Part shown: positions 54,801-62,889 of the stretch, piece by piece
How the letters are laid out: each line of letters opens with the position of its first letter
Numbering within the stretch: the stretch's first letter is position 1
DNA from: Crocodylus rhombifer
Lineage: Eukaryota > Chordata > Crocodylia > Crocodylidae
Length of the DNA: 64,000 bases
Direction of reading: 5' to 3'
Assembly (NCBI GenBank): GCA_038503035.1
Contig: JAVSML010020801.1
Location: 62,001 to 126,000, forward strand
Program-made: the position numbers and the translations under genes
The notes under the pieces: generated by a model
What the model was told of the DNA's origin: nothing
The model's input: the letters and a program-made list of their open reading frames with translations, nothing else
Database searches by the model: none

Positions 54801-55674
54801 TCCCTGGGGGGCCCAACCATCCATCACCCCCAAGCAGGATCACTTCAGTCCCTAGCACTAACCCCCCCCCCGCTATCTCCCCAGCCCGGCCGCAGGTGTC
54901 GGAGATCCAGGTGTTGCCCGAGTGGGACCCCCGCGACAAGGTGCCGTTTGCTGTCCAGCTCCACAACTTCTACCCCAACGAGGTGCCCCCGATCCAGTGG
55001 AGCTGGGACGGGGCTGGGAGCTGGGGGGCGGACCCCGCACAGATAGACAAGAACGCGGATGGCACGTTCACCGCGACGAGCGTCTGGAGAGTGCCCAGCT
55101 GGAGCCTGACCCGGCCGGAGCTGCGCGTGCGAGTGTGCGTCCAGCACGGCCCCGGAGAGCCCCCGAGCGAGAGAGAGCTCAGCCTGGGGGACGCGGGTGA
55201 GGAGGGGCCGTGTCCGGGGGTCCCAGCCCCGCTGCAGGGGGTGTTGGGTCTGAGTGGGGTGTGAGGGGCCGGGGAGCAGCCCCTGCCAGGCCGTGGCTCT
55301 GCTGACGGGGCCTGTCCCTGCCTCTGCCTCTTCCCTTCCCCAGGGCTCCTGCGGCCCCCGGAGGTGTCCGAAATCTCCCGGACCGAGTCCGTGGCCACGG
55401 GGAAGGGAGTCACCCTGAGCTGCCTCATCGCGGGGCATTTCCCGGGGGAGCTGAGCGTGACCTGGCTGCGGAGGACCAAGGGGAAGGCCTCTACTGTGAT
55501 ATTGCGGGACTCAGCTGAGTGCAGGGTGGACGCTGGCACGGCCGTCCTAGCAAGGGATGGGAAGAGCTTCCGGCAGGAGACCAGACTCATCCTGTGGACA
55601 ACCAGGGACAAGGGGACAGAGTACATCTGCCGTGTGGAACACCTCACCCTGCAGACCCCCATCCAGAGGAGCTG
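45725..55674 (+). CDS. NCR3LG1/B7-H6-like Ig receptor, copy B (spliced)
   Basis: A cell-surface Ig-superfamily protein predicted from seven exons: 45725-45809, 46911-47240, 47874-48173, 54031-54111, 54282-54656, 54885-55196, 55344-55674. The first six junctions are phase 1 and the frame stays open for about 604 codons. Order: leader, IgV, IgC1, membrane segment, three Ig-like domains. The IgV motifs (VTWYFW, SGDASLSLAM, GLYRCVV) and IgC1 motifs (GFFPRDVDVAW, LDGTFNLT, FSCRVHHAALG) resemble NCR3LG1, the NKp30 ligand, and more loosely tapasin-type and SIRP-type domains. Ig domains after the membrane segment are not part of the known mammalian protein. The last exon ends in phase 2; joining it to the acceptor at 55984 gives a stop after three codons. 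The family assignment is by motif, not by search. Confidence 0.65.
46288..46475. mobile_element. MITE with hAT-like ends in intron 1 of copy B
   Basis: A mini-element of about 188 bp with terminal inverted repeats GTAGGGTTGCCA and TTGGCAACCCTAC. CTCTCAG on the left and CTCTCAGA on the right form a probable 7-8 bp duplication. It has no coding capacity. Copy A lacks it. Confidence 0.7.
46476..46690. repeat. Intron block, first of two copies around the IgV exon
   Basis: About 215 bp, from TCTCAGAGCCTCTC to GCATCAAGACATCCC, repeated at 47416-47635 beyond the IgV exon, each preceded by MITE sequence. Copy A has it once (22710-22905). Confidence 0.75.
46911..47240 (+). CDS. Copy B exon 2: IgV domain
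   Basis: 110 codons, phase 1 at both ends, acceptor CATGCAG and donor GTGAGG. It shows the V-set pattern: Cys in GALLQCRFDV, Trp in RVTWYFWED, SGDASLSLAMVTV and the second Cys in GLYRCVVGY, ending in a GETTLRLL G-strand. This would be the membrane-distal, ligand- or receptor-binding domain. Confidence 0.75.
47328..47415. mobile_element. Truncated MITE in intron 2 of copy B
   Basis: The right half of the same MITE as at 46288-46475: TAATAATAACA, GGAAAAAAATCC, TTCAGTCAGAGTTGGCAACC. Its left end is missing. Confidence 0.65.
47416..47635. repeat. Intron block, second of two copies around the IgV exon
   Basis: Repeats 46476-46690 with moderate divergence, with CATCACTCCCTCAGTACTC in place of the first block's shorter version. 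In this stretch it is closer to the copy A block (CATCACTCCCTCAGTGCT) than its partner is. Confidence 0.75.
47874..48173 (+). CDS. Copy B exon 3: IgC1 domain
   Basis: 100 codons, phase 1. It starts ATPTISIPREPAVADV and has the C1-set signature: LLCHVGGFFPRDVDVAWLRD (first Cys, Trp), NLDGTFNLTLTYTFTP, and IFSCRVHHAALGQPL (second Cys in the CRVHH motif). The donor ATAG|GTGAGT follows VSLVII. NLT in DGTFNLTL is a possible N-glycosylation site. Confidence 0.78.
50331..50474. repeat. 57-bp-arm palindrome
   Basis: Left arm 50331-50387 and right arm 50418-50474 are reverse complements with a handful of mismatches, separated by 30 bases. The arms centre on the words GGGGAGCAGCCACGG and CCGTGGCTGCTCCCC. 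It could form a strong hairpin or cruciform. Confidence 0.9.
52570..53385. mobile_element. Foldback (inverted-repeat) element
   Basis: Imperfect inverted arms are seen. 52775-52890 (CAGGGGCGTGTGATCACTGT...) pairs with about 53050-53165 (...ACAGTGATCATGAGCCCCTG), including the AAGTGGAY-CAGAAGTRCTTC block on both sides. The outer parts are rich in GATTCGATT-type words that also repeat in inverted sense (52620-52680 and 53230-53370), and the right end reads GAAGCTTCACAGAGCCCT. It has the form of a non-autonomous DNA transposon. No ORF of note. Confidence 0.65.
54031..54111 (+). CDS. Copy B exon 4: transmembrane segment
   Basis: 27 codons: TVIILAILLGATVVAIIIYC (20 hydrophobic residues) and then CMKRRR, a basic stop-transfer that predicts a type I orientation with the C-terminal side in the cytosol. 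Acceptor GAGTGCAG, donor GTAAAG, phase 1. The donor joins exon 5 in frame as a Gly codon. Confidence 0.75.
54282..54656 (+). CDS. Copy B exon 5: first post-membrane Ig domain
   Basis: 125 codons, phase 1 on both sides, separated from the membrane exon by an intron of only 170 bp. Starts GWAVPYSVAEVQVPERCLLG; Ig features are EVTLRCSMEGTFPK (first Cys), VTVTWERIRS (Trp), SLTFTPVVRDDGARVRCIFL (second Cys), and KQIREEQVSPEIRVW at the end. The strand pattern is that of a C-set domain with a long C'-D region. Confidence 0.7.
54885..55196 (+). CDS. Copy B exon 6: second post-membrane Ig domain
   Basis: 104 codons, phase 1. Starts ARPQVSEIQVLPEWDPRDKV; FAVQLHNFYPNEVPPIQWSW (FYP and Trp conserved, but the usual first Cys is His or Gln in VQLHN), KNADGTFTATSVWRVPSWSL and LRVRVCVQHGPGEPP (second Cys). 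The loss of one of the two disulfide cysteines is seen in both copies. The DGTF and SVW pattern is like that in SIRP and NCR3LG1 C1-set domains. Confidence 0.7.
55344..55674 (+). CDS. Copy B exon 7: third post-membrane Ig domain
   Basis: About 110 codons. Starts GLLRPPEVSEISRTESVATG; GVTLSCLIAGHFPGELSVTW (Cys, Trp), RQETRLILWTTRDKGTEYIC (second Cys) and RVEHLTLQTP. The donor CTG|GTGAGT leaves phase 2, unlike all earlier junctions, which suits a last coding junction or a different kind of following exon. Confidence 0.7.
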
Positions 55675-55739
55675 GTGAGTGGTGGGGGACAGGGCAAGCC
55701 CAATGGCTGTTCTGGGATAAGGATCCTGGTCACAAGTGA

Positions 55740-56040
55740 CAATGTGTCAGGGGATGATCCTGACCCCAGACCGACTCCCCCAGCTCTTGTCCCATGTCAC
55801 AGTAGGAGACCCCGTGTCCTGAGAAGCAGGCTACAGCCCCGCACCTGCACTCCCCCGTGTCTCAGCGGTTGTGTGCTGCCTGCAGCCCTACCCAGCTCAT
55901 GGGGAAGCTCAGAGGCTCTGAGTCTACCAGGTGAATGGACCCAAGGTCCCAGGTGGCACTTCAAGGCTTGTTCTTGTTTTCTAGGTCATGTTGAGTCCGA
56001 CAGAGCCTGAAGGAGGTGAGGAGGTGGCTGCAAACAGAGG
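55740..56040 (+). other. Downstream segment of copy B with possible terminal exon
   Basis: Aligned with 35900-36240 of copy A. The acceptor TTTTCTAG at 55977-55984, joined in phase 2 to exon 7, gives Trp-Ser-Cys then TGA. Alternatively, an exon starting near 55802 would add about 60 residues without a hydrophobic segment. Neither is proven. No second membrane segment or GPI-type tail is seen. Confidence 0.35.
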
Positions 56041-56240
56041 CAGCTTTGTCGGTGTGAAGAAATCCTTCTCTCTCTCTGTTCCTGGGTCTGAAACCTCCCA
56101 CCCTCCTTATTGTTTCCCACCAGGGAACCTGGGCAACCAGTTTGGTGATGCTGGTCACTCCACCAGGGGTGATGACCACTTTTAAAATGATTGGTTGCCA
56201 TCAGCAGGGTTAAAAAAATACCTGGTTCTGGGTGGATCCA

Positions 56241-56530
56241 GGTGTTGAGACCCAAAAGTTATTTAAGGTTAGCAGGTACCTTAGGCTGCTGTCTGCATGA
56301 ATTATTGAGTATGCTTGAAGATTAGCTATAAAGTTAGATCTAAGTAAATATGATGCATATGAAAAGGGCCACTGAGCTCTATATTTAATAAAAGGCTCAA
56401 GATACCCTGTATTGCTTAAGGTGTTTTCTCTGGAATCCCTTTGTTTTCCTCTTCTCCCATTATACCCCTGTCTGACCAATAAAACATTATCTGTTGCAGC
56501 ACGCCTGGCTGTGAATCTCTAAAATCAAGG
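56241..56530 (+). mobile_element. Possible LTR
   Basis: The segment starts TGTTGAGACCCAAAAG, has a TATA-like TTTAATAAAAGG near 56388 and a CCAATAAAACATTA polyadenylation-like site near 56480. This is the arrangement of U3, R and U5. The 3' boundary and any target duplication are not clear. Confidence 0.35.
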
Positions 56531-57399
56531 AGGACTATTTGATGTCCTCTGGGGACGCAGTGATTCTGCAAGGTGTCTTTGGGCCATTTGCAGATGGGGG
56601 CCAGCGGTGCACACAGGCCTCCACACCCATTACGGGGTCCGGAGACAGGTCAGAAGTAGACGCCCCGGTGGGGGCGGGTCCCGGCTGGTTGCTGCTGGGC
56701 CCCCGCTGCGGGTGGCGACCAGCGCTGGATGACATCAATGAAAACAAGTGAGCGGGGATTCCAATGATGTTCATCACTGCTGCTTTTATGCGGTTAAAAG
56801 GCTAAAAGCTTAAAAAGTTAAAAACCTAAAACTGCGGGGTGGGGGGGGCGCCATTGGGGCGGGAGAGCAGCCGCTTAAAAAAATCAATAAATTATAGGGG
56901 ACAACAAATGAAAAAACAGGGTGTGCTCATGCGCGTCATAGGTTCAAAACAAGCGCTTCCCTGGGGGACACTGAGCAGAGACCCTGGACAGCGCCCAGTG
57001 GCACTTGCCAGTGGCTACTGCCCCGTGGTACTCTGCCCAGAGACATGTGCAAAGGACACCAAGGAAAAATGCCCCGAGGTCGCTGGGAGCCTTCCCGGCC
57101 AGAGCCTCCTTCCTGGACCACCAGATGACCAGCTTGGCCACAGCTAGAAGGAGGTTGACCAGGAGGTCCTGGGCCTTGGTGGGGCGATAGATGGGGTGTG
57201 CATAAACCAAAAGGTGTGGGTAGTAGGGGGAGGGACAAGCCTTTTCAGCTCCCTTTGCTCAGCAGACTAAGGCGAGTGTGGCTTTTTGCTTTCCTCCAAA
57301 ACAGGAGGCTACTTTTGAATGCTTCCAGCTAAAAGAAGCACCCCAGAGTACCACAATGGACTAAGTACCCCACTGCATACCCCTGGGTTGTTACCCACC
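56531..57399. other. No gene recognised
   Basis: Low-complexity A/G-rich runs near 56790-56900 and scattered short ORFs with no domain. It could include internal retroelement sequence behind the possible LTR at 56.2 kb. Confidence 0.4.
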
Positions 57400-58299
57400 T
57401 GTGGCAGGCCAGTAGGGGGTGCTCCTGCGTTGAGCCACCCACCTCCCTGCGCCCGACCACCTGCCAGGCTCCGAATGCCTCCCTAGGGCGCCTTATGCTT
57501 GGCCAACCCCTCTCCCGGAGCACACTCACTAGTCTGGGGGTAACGTCACTGCCACCACCCCGAGAAGGGACTGTCTCAGCCCTGTGTCCTCAGGGAAACA
57601 CAGGCCTAATAGTCCGATGGGTACTCGACCTGGTACAGGCGCTTCGGGCACTTCCCCAAGTCAGGGGGCAAAAACCAAAGTCTCCCTTAGTCCGCAGACC
57701 TAAGGGGTCTCTTAGGCATAATTTAGACCCACCCCTCAATAAGTCTCCCACACCGGTCACAAAGGAGAACTTTATTGATTACAGGGGGTAGGGTAAACTA
57801 GGGTACAGGGTTGAGCAATATCTTAGAAATCCTGGAGAGCAAACAGTGTGGCTGAGGTAGCCTTTTGATCACGCATCTGTGTTACTGCCAGCTAAATATC
57901 TATTCAAATTGAGTCGCTTACTCACAAGCATCTTCCAAAGGCAGGTGAAGTTTCCCTTTGGAGGCAGGCGGTTCCTTGCTCATGAGTTTTGGGGTGAGAG
58001 AGAGCCAGTTTCAGATGGTAAGGCTTTTCTGTGTCCCCCGCATGGCTGCTGCTTCTCCTCATGGCCGAAGAGAGAGACCGCCTCCTTCCCCCCCCAACTT
58101 ATATAGCCCCCGTGACCTCATCCACCTGGTCCGGTGGAGGCCAGCCCCAGCCGGCTGTCAGCCAACCAACTGGAAATACATCACCTGTTCCCGGACAGAT
58201 TCCAGCTCCCCAGGTAGAAACCCCCCACCCAGGTGGCTGATGCCAGTCCCGTAGGCAGAGGGAGCAGGTTCCCCCTCTCTCAGGACTGCAGCCAGCTCA
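57400..58299 (+). mobile_element. Presumed 5' LTR of the gypsy remnant
   Basis: A 900 bp element beginning TGTGGCAGGCCAGTAGGGGG and ending CCAGCTCA, homologous to the solo LTR at 31406-32291. It stands about 90 bp before gag-like coding in the same direction, which fits a 5' LTR. No matching 3' LTR is seen within the window. The CTTATATAG at 58097 would be its TATA box in this orientation. Confidence 0.65.
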
Positions 58300-58499
58300 G
58301 GTTACCGAAAGAGACAGGCTGAGGTGTGAATCCTCCATGCTGGCCCATCTAATCACATAGTCACAGGGCAGAGATTTTGGGGAGAAATCAAGATGGCTTT
58401 CTGCCATACCGCCTGCCTCCACTGGGTTCCAAGCTGCTGGTGACCCAGCCCAGTGGAGGCAGGGCCTGTGCTCTGCCCGCCTCCACCAGGCTGGGTACC

Positions 58500-58905
58500 C
58501 AGAAGCTTGAAGCCAAAGCTGACACCAGACACAATGTGATGGACCTTATGGTGCTTGATCAGTTCTATTTCAGGTGCCCTCGGGAGATTAAACACTTAGT
58601 CAGGGATTAGGATCCCAAATCAGCAGTAAGGATGCTGACTTTGCTGATCCATTGTTGCTAAATCAGGAGCGGGTCGACGGAAGGCCTCCCCACCTTGGGT
58701 AGGAGCAGAAAGGAGTCCAAAAAGCGGGAAAGGGAGAACCAGTCCAGAAACAGGAGTTTGGGGTCCCCTCTGCAGAACTCAGGGAGGATTCGGATTCAGT
58801 CATTCCACCCAAACTGGAAAGCAAGGGTCTGTAATTGTGGGGAATCTGGTCCCTTCAGGGCCAACTTCCCAAACATGAGCAACCCCAGTATGCCCATCAA
58901 CTGAG
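58500..58905 (+). pseudogene. Gypsy gag remnant with SCAN-like segment
   Basis: Coding at 58537-58616 reads VMDLMVLDQFYFRCPREIKH then LVRD, a stop, and DPKSAVRMLTLL. This is the helical pattern shared by Gmr1-like capsid and vertebrate SCAN domains. Further on, VCNCGESGPFRANFP is a worn CCHC knuckle. The frame is broken. Confidence 0.6.
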
Positions 58906-59029
58906 CAACAGCTGTGCACAAAGAGGAGGGAATCCTAAGCCACGCTGAGGGGCAGACCTGCATCTTCAGGATTATGAACCCAGAGGAGATGACACCTCCC
59001 ACAAGGAGGAGGTTAAAGTACGTGGGAGA

Positions 59030-59320
59030 ACCATCATCAGGGGAAGCGGATGCAGCGGCCCGTGTACCATTGATCAATGCCAACCTTGTCTCACCCTTGG
59101 ATGTAGTCCCTGGAAAGACCCTTAACATAGTAGAGGTGGGGCACCAACCATTCAAGGTACAGGTAGCCCATCTTTCCATCAAGTGGAGGGGCTGGGAAAT
59201 GTGGCTGGAGATACGAGTGATGGAGGATGCTGCACCCCGATGTGGTGGGGAGAGATATTACAGGACCCGAGCATATGAGAGCAAGGTGGGAAGATATTAT
59301 AAAACCCCTGAACATTAATG
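59030..59320 (+). pseudogene. Gypsy protease remnant
   Basis: Partial retropepsin-like region. The flap-to-C-terminal part WEMWLEIRVMEDAAP is followed by a frameshifted version of the usual LLGRD turn (near 59240). The active-site Asp region is not recognisable. Confidence 0.45.
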
Positions 59321-59329
59321 CAGTGACTC

Positions 59330-60470
59330 ACAGTCAGAGCAAGAAGGTGCAGACAGGAGGTGGGAAAGCCTCCCAGACCCATGTAACCCAGTTGACCTTA
59401 GGAGTAAGGGGACAAGAGAAGAGAACCCCCCCTAAATTTGGCAGCCAGTCATCTGCTGAGGTAACGCATGTGCCCCGGGACAAGCTAAGAGAGAGGCCTG
59501 GTCAGTCAGTGGCACAGGAAGCCGAGGCCCACGGGAGAAGGAGGGAAGCACCAGAGCTCCTCAGTGATTGCACAGCTGGGCAGGAGGAGCTTATGCTGGA
59601 GGTTTTACCGGATCCCACCTTGGAGGAACTCCAACTGATGGCCCAGGAGTCAAAAACAGAGTTCACCTTGGGCAAGAGAGAACAGGTAGTCTGGGATAAG
59701 GGACTCCTCCTTTGGCTATGGGTGCCTAGGAATCATGCCATGCCCTGGGAGCTCTGTCACCAGCTCATGGTGCCACATAAATTCAGATGGCAGCTGCTTG
59801 CCAGGGCTCATGATCTACCCTGTGCTGGTCACCTGGGCAGGGACTGGACTCGTCAGCAGCTGTTGGCAAACTTTTATTGGCCCAGGGCAGCCCAGAACAT
59901 GCTGGATTATTGCAGATCTTGTGAGATGTGCCAGTGAACAGGTGAGAGTGGGGATAAGAGAAAAGCTCCCCTCCAGCCCTTCCCTATCATTGATCAGGCA
60001 TTCCCAAGAGTGGGGATAGACACTGTGGGCCCTCTGAGGCGTAAGACTTGGAGAGGGAAGGCATACATCTGACTCTTCTGGATTTCGTGACTCAGTACCC
60101 AGAGGCAATTGCCTGAGCTCCATAGAGGTCCCCATGGTTGCTAATGCTCTAAAGATCTTTTTCCAGTTGAGTTTCCCCTCTGAGATCTTGACTCACAGGG
60201 GTGGGACTTTCCTGGGTGATATGATGGAGTGTCTGTGGAAGTGCCGTGGGGTTAAACATCTCAAGACACAACCTTTCCCCCACAGACCAATGGGCAAGTA
60301 GAGAGGTTCAGTGGGACCCCAATGGCTATGCTGAAGCCCTATCTGGACTCTCACCCCAACAACTGGGACGAGAGGCTCCCACGTCTGCTCTTTGCTTGCA
60401 GGGAGGTGCCCTAGGAGTCTACCACTCCTTGACCTGCAAGTTTATGTTTAGGAGGTGAGTTAGGTGCCCT
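59330..60470 (+). pseudogene. Gypsy linker and integrase remnant
   Basis: An open stretch to 59937 ends in the HHCC zinc-binding domain: RAHDLPCAGHLGRDW (two His) and YCRSCEMCQ (two Cys). The catalytic core follows in pieces: VGIDTVGPLRR (first Asp) near 60010 and TNGQVERFSGTPMAMLKPYL with NNWDERLPRLLFACREVP (Glu region) at 60290-60410. The middle Asp block is scrambled by stops. Confidence 0.75.
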
Positions 60471-60864
60471 CTTGATCATGTGAAAGAGGAGTGGGAGGAA
60501 AGATCTTCTCTCCCAAAATGTCGGTGGTAGAGTATGTGCTAGGCTTTCACCAGAAGCTGGTTGACATGATGGGAGTGGTGTGAGACTCCCTGGCCCAGGC
60601 CCAGGAGAAGCAGAGTGTCTGGTATGACAAGGGGGCTCACTCCCATACCCTTGAACAGGGGGATATGGTTATGGTTTTCCTGCCACTAAAGTCTGACAAG
60701 CTTCAGCCAGCTTGAAAAGGTCCCGATATCATCCAGGGCAAGCTGGATGATGTGACACATGGTGATGTCATGAATAAGTCAGATAAAAAGCATAAGGTAG
60801 TACATGTGAATATGCTCTAGCCTTCCTAGGAAGGAATGGGCTCCATGCTAGGCAGTCTAGGCCA

Positions 60865-61430
60865 AGCCAAGTTCACCTCTACTCTCGATCTGACCCATGG
60901 GTTCTGCCAGATGGCACTAGATCAGGAAGTTACAGCCAAGTCTGCCTTTACCACGCCTTTGGGACTGTGAGTTTACAGTCCTCCCTTTTCGTATGCACAA
61001 TTCTCCTGCCTCCTTACAAAGACTCATTAATGACTTGCTACAAGGATTCAAGGAGCTTGCAGTGGCCTGCAACACCCCTTAAGCCCAGAATGTGACTCAC
61101 ACCTGACTCATCTAACCCCTGCGCTGGAATAGATTAAGGAGGCTGGACTGACAGTGAAACAAGAAATGTCAGTTGGCCTTGCCCAAAGTGGTGTATCAGG
61201 GATACCGTGTGGGTGTGGGGCACAATCACCCTCATGTGGCATCAGATCGAGGCCATTAGAGACTGGCATCCTCCGCAAACTGAGAAGCAGGTCAGAGATT
61301 TCTTGCCTTGGCCGGGTACTACAGGAGGCATGTGCCCCCCTTTTGGGCAATACCTGCTCCCCTGCATGAGCTGACAAGACTTGCTGTCCAGAAAGGACTC
61401 TGGGAAACAGGCAGGAAACCCCGAGCACTC
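60865..61430 (+). pseudogene. Gypsy reverse transcriptase / RNase H remnant
   Basis: KFTSTLDLTHGFCQMALDQE and KSAFTTPLGL (RT palm block around the first Asp) near 60870-60965. After a deletion of the YxDD region comes a FLALAGYYRRHVPPFWAIPA and PLHELTR block near 61300-61375, the connection to RNase H. It follows the integrase. Confidence 0.7.
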
Positions 61431-62600
61431 TGGGGCATGAGAACTCGAATTGTCCTTGCAGTTACTTTTATGGGTTATGTGGTTCTCTTCAGGTAGTGAA
61501 AAGTCCTCCGAGATGCGGGGATGCCAGCGCTCACAGCCCTGAAGAGCTGTAGGCACAGGCTTTGGAGAAGGGGGTGGGGCAGGTGTGAAGAAATCCCCTC
61601 CCCCTCTCTCTGCCCCTCCCTTGTGCCAGCCCAGATGCCCCCTCCTCGCCTTGCTTTCTCCTCGGCTCAGGCTGGACAATCAGGTGACCTGGACAGATAA
61701 CAATCCTAGCAGGAGGAGGGGAGCCCTCTTTTCCTTCTGGCAGGCCTTTTGAACACAAGCAAGCGCCCCGGGCAGCTGCCTGGTGATTCTGTAAGCAGGA
61801 ACCAGGAAACCTGCCCGGAGGTAGGGATTATGTGTAGGCCAGTCACATCTTCAAAGAGTCAACATATCCAGTCTCTGTAAAGACATAGGTTGCTTTTGTT
61901 TGCTCAAAGTGCGTTCTGACTTCCTCGTTCTTCCTACCTGCCCGCCGGCCCCCGGGGTAAAAAACCTGTCGGGTTACAACCTGGCTTGTTGTGCTGCTGA
62001 GCGGGGCCGCCTTCTGCACCTCCACTGGCCAGCACAGTGGTTTTTTCCCTTTCTGCTCTCCTTCAGTTTCTCTGGATGCTATCTTGGGATGCTTTGGACT
62101 GAAAGAAGCACCCAAAAATAGTACTGTGGGCAAAGCACCCCAGGCTGCACAGAGCCTTACCAGTGCCCAGGTGGTGGCAGCCTTACCCCAGGCTTGCAGT
62201 TGCTCTCCAAGAAGGGGGACAGCTGGCTGTAGGCTCCCAAAGGGAGACTCTGGCCGCGAGGTTTTAGCCCTGGCACTGTGAGGCGGGTGGCCCAATGAAT
62301 CTTTGCAGCTCCCCTGTGCCCAGGCTTCTCCTTGTGTGGCTTCAGGGCTAATTTCCCCCTTGGGTTTCATCCCCTTCTTCCTTTAGGTGGGTCAGCACCA
62401 GGTCCTGGAAGCTGCCACAGGGAGCAGGGAAGATGGGCATGAATCAGGCCCCAACCTTCCTGTCAGCCCCATGTAGCCTTAGCAAAGCACTTGGTGGAGC
62501 AGGAAACCACAGAGCTAATGAGAAGCACGTGTGTGGTTGGGGAAGTCCAGACCTGCTAGAGCTGCTGTTGAGAGGCCATCTGGGAAACATCCATATGCAG
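61431..62600. other. No gene recognised
   Basis: No supportable coding sequence. The 175-codon minus-strand ORF (61843-62370) has no recognisable domain and overlaps ORFs on the other strand. Confidence 0.45.
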
Positions 62601-62602
62601 CT

Positions 62603-62673
62603 GGCTTGTTGATCCAGAGTGTGATTCTTGCTTTGGGTGGGAGAGGTTCTGGGTTCAAATCCTGCATGAGCTA
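62603..62673 (+). tRNA. tRNA-Pro (TGG)-like gene or pseudogene
   Basis: A 71-base stretch that fits the tRNA-Pro layout throughout: acceptor GGCTTGT...., D-arm region GATCCAGAGTGTGATTC, anticodon arm TTGCTTTGGGTGGGA with anticodon TGG, variable AGGTT, T-arm CTGGGTTCAAATCCTG (intact B box) and acceptor return ATGAGCT. The acceptor stem pairs imperfectly and the A box (usual GGTCTAGGGG) is altered to GATCCAGAGT. It is more likely a pseudogene or a tRNA-derived repeat than an active gene, but it is the best-preserved of the tRNA-Pro-like sequences in the window. Confidence 0.6.
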
Positions 62674-62889
62674 CTTTTGCCATTGGTTTTCAGGTTAGAG
62701 TTCCCTACAGCCATGCCAGTCCAGACTGCCTGGCACAGGCTCATAGAGCTGGACGGATAATGGCTGCAGTGCCAGAAGAGCATATCTTGAAGAGGTCTGG
62801 AGTTCAAGCCTCATATGGGTTGTGAGTGAGGCTTGTCCCTTGCTCTCCCCAGCCAAGGGCAATGCTCTGTGCTTCTGGGCAATACCAGG

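Larger units (their letters stand above)
58377..61430 (+). mobile_element. Ty3/gypsy element remnant, Gmr1-like gene order
   Basis: A decayed LTR retrotransposon internal region. In order: gag with a SCAN-like helix region (about 58530-58650) and a degenerate zinc knuckle (about 58833-58880), protease remnant (about 59030-59260), linker, integrase zinc-binding domain and core (59790-60470), integrase C-terminal region (about 60600-60820), reverse transcriptase (about 60865-61060) and the RT/RNase H junction (about 61250-61400). Integrase upstream of RT is the diagnostic order of the Gmr1-like clade. Stops and shifts occur throughout, and large parts of RT and RNase H are deleted, so it is dead. 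Confidence 0.75.

Noticed and set aside
61843..62370. 175-codon minus-strand ORF beyond the gypsy remnant, considered as env or a host gene
   Set aside because: No signal peptide, membrane segment or retroviral motif; overlapping ORFs on the other strand are equally open.
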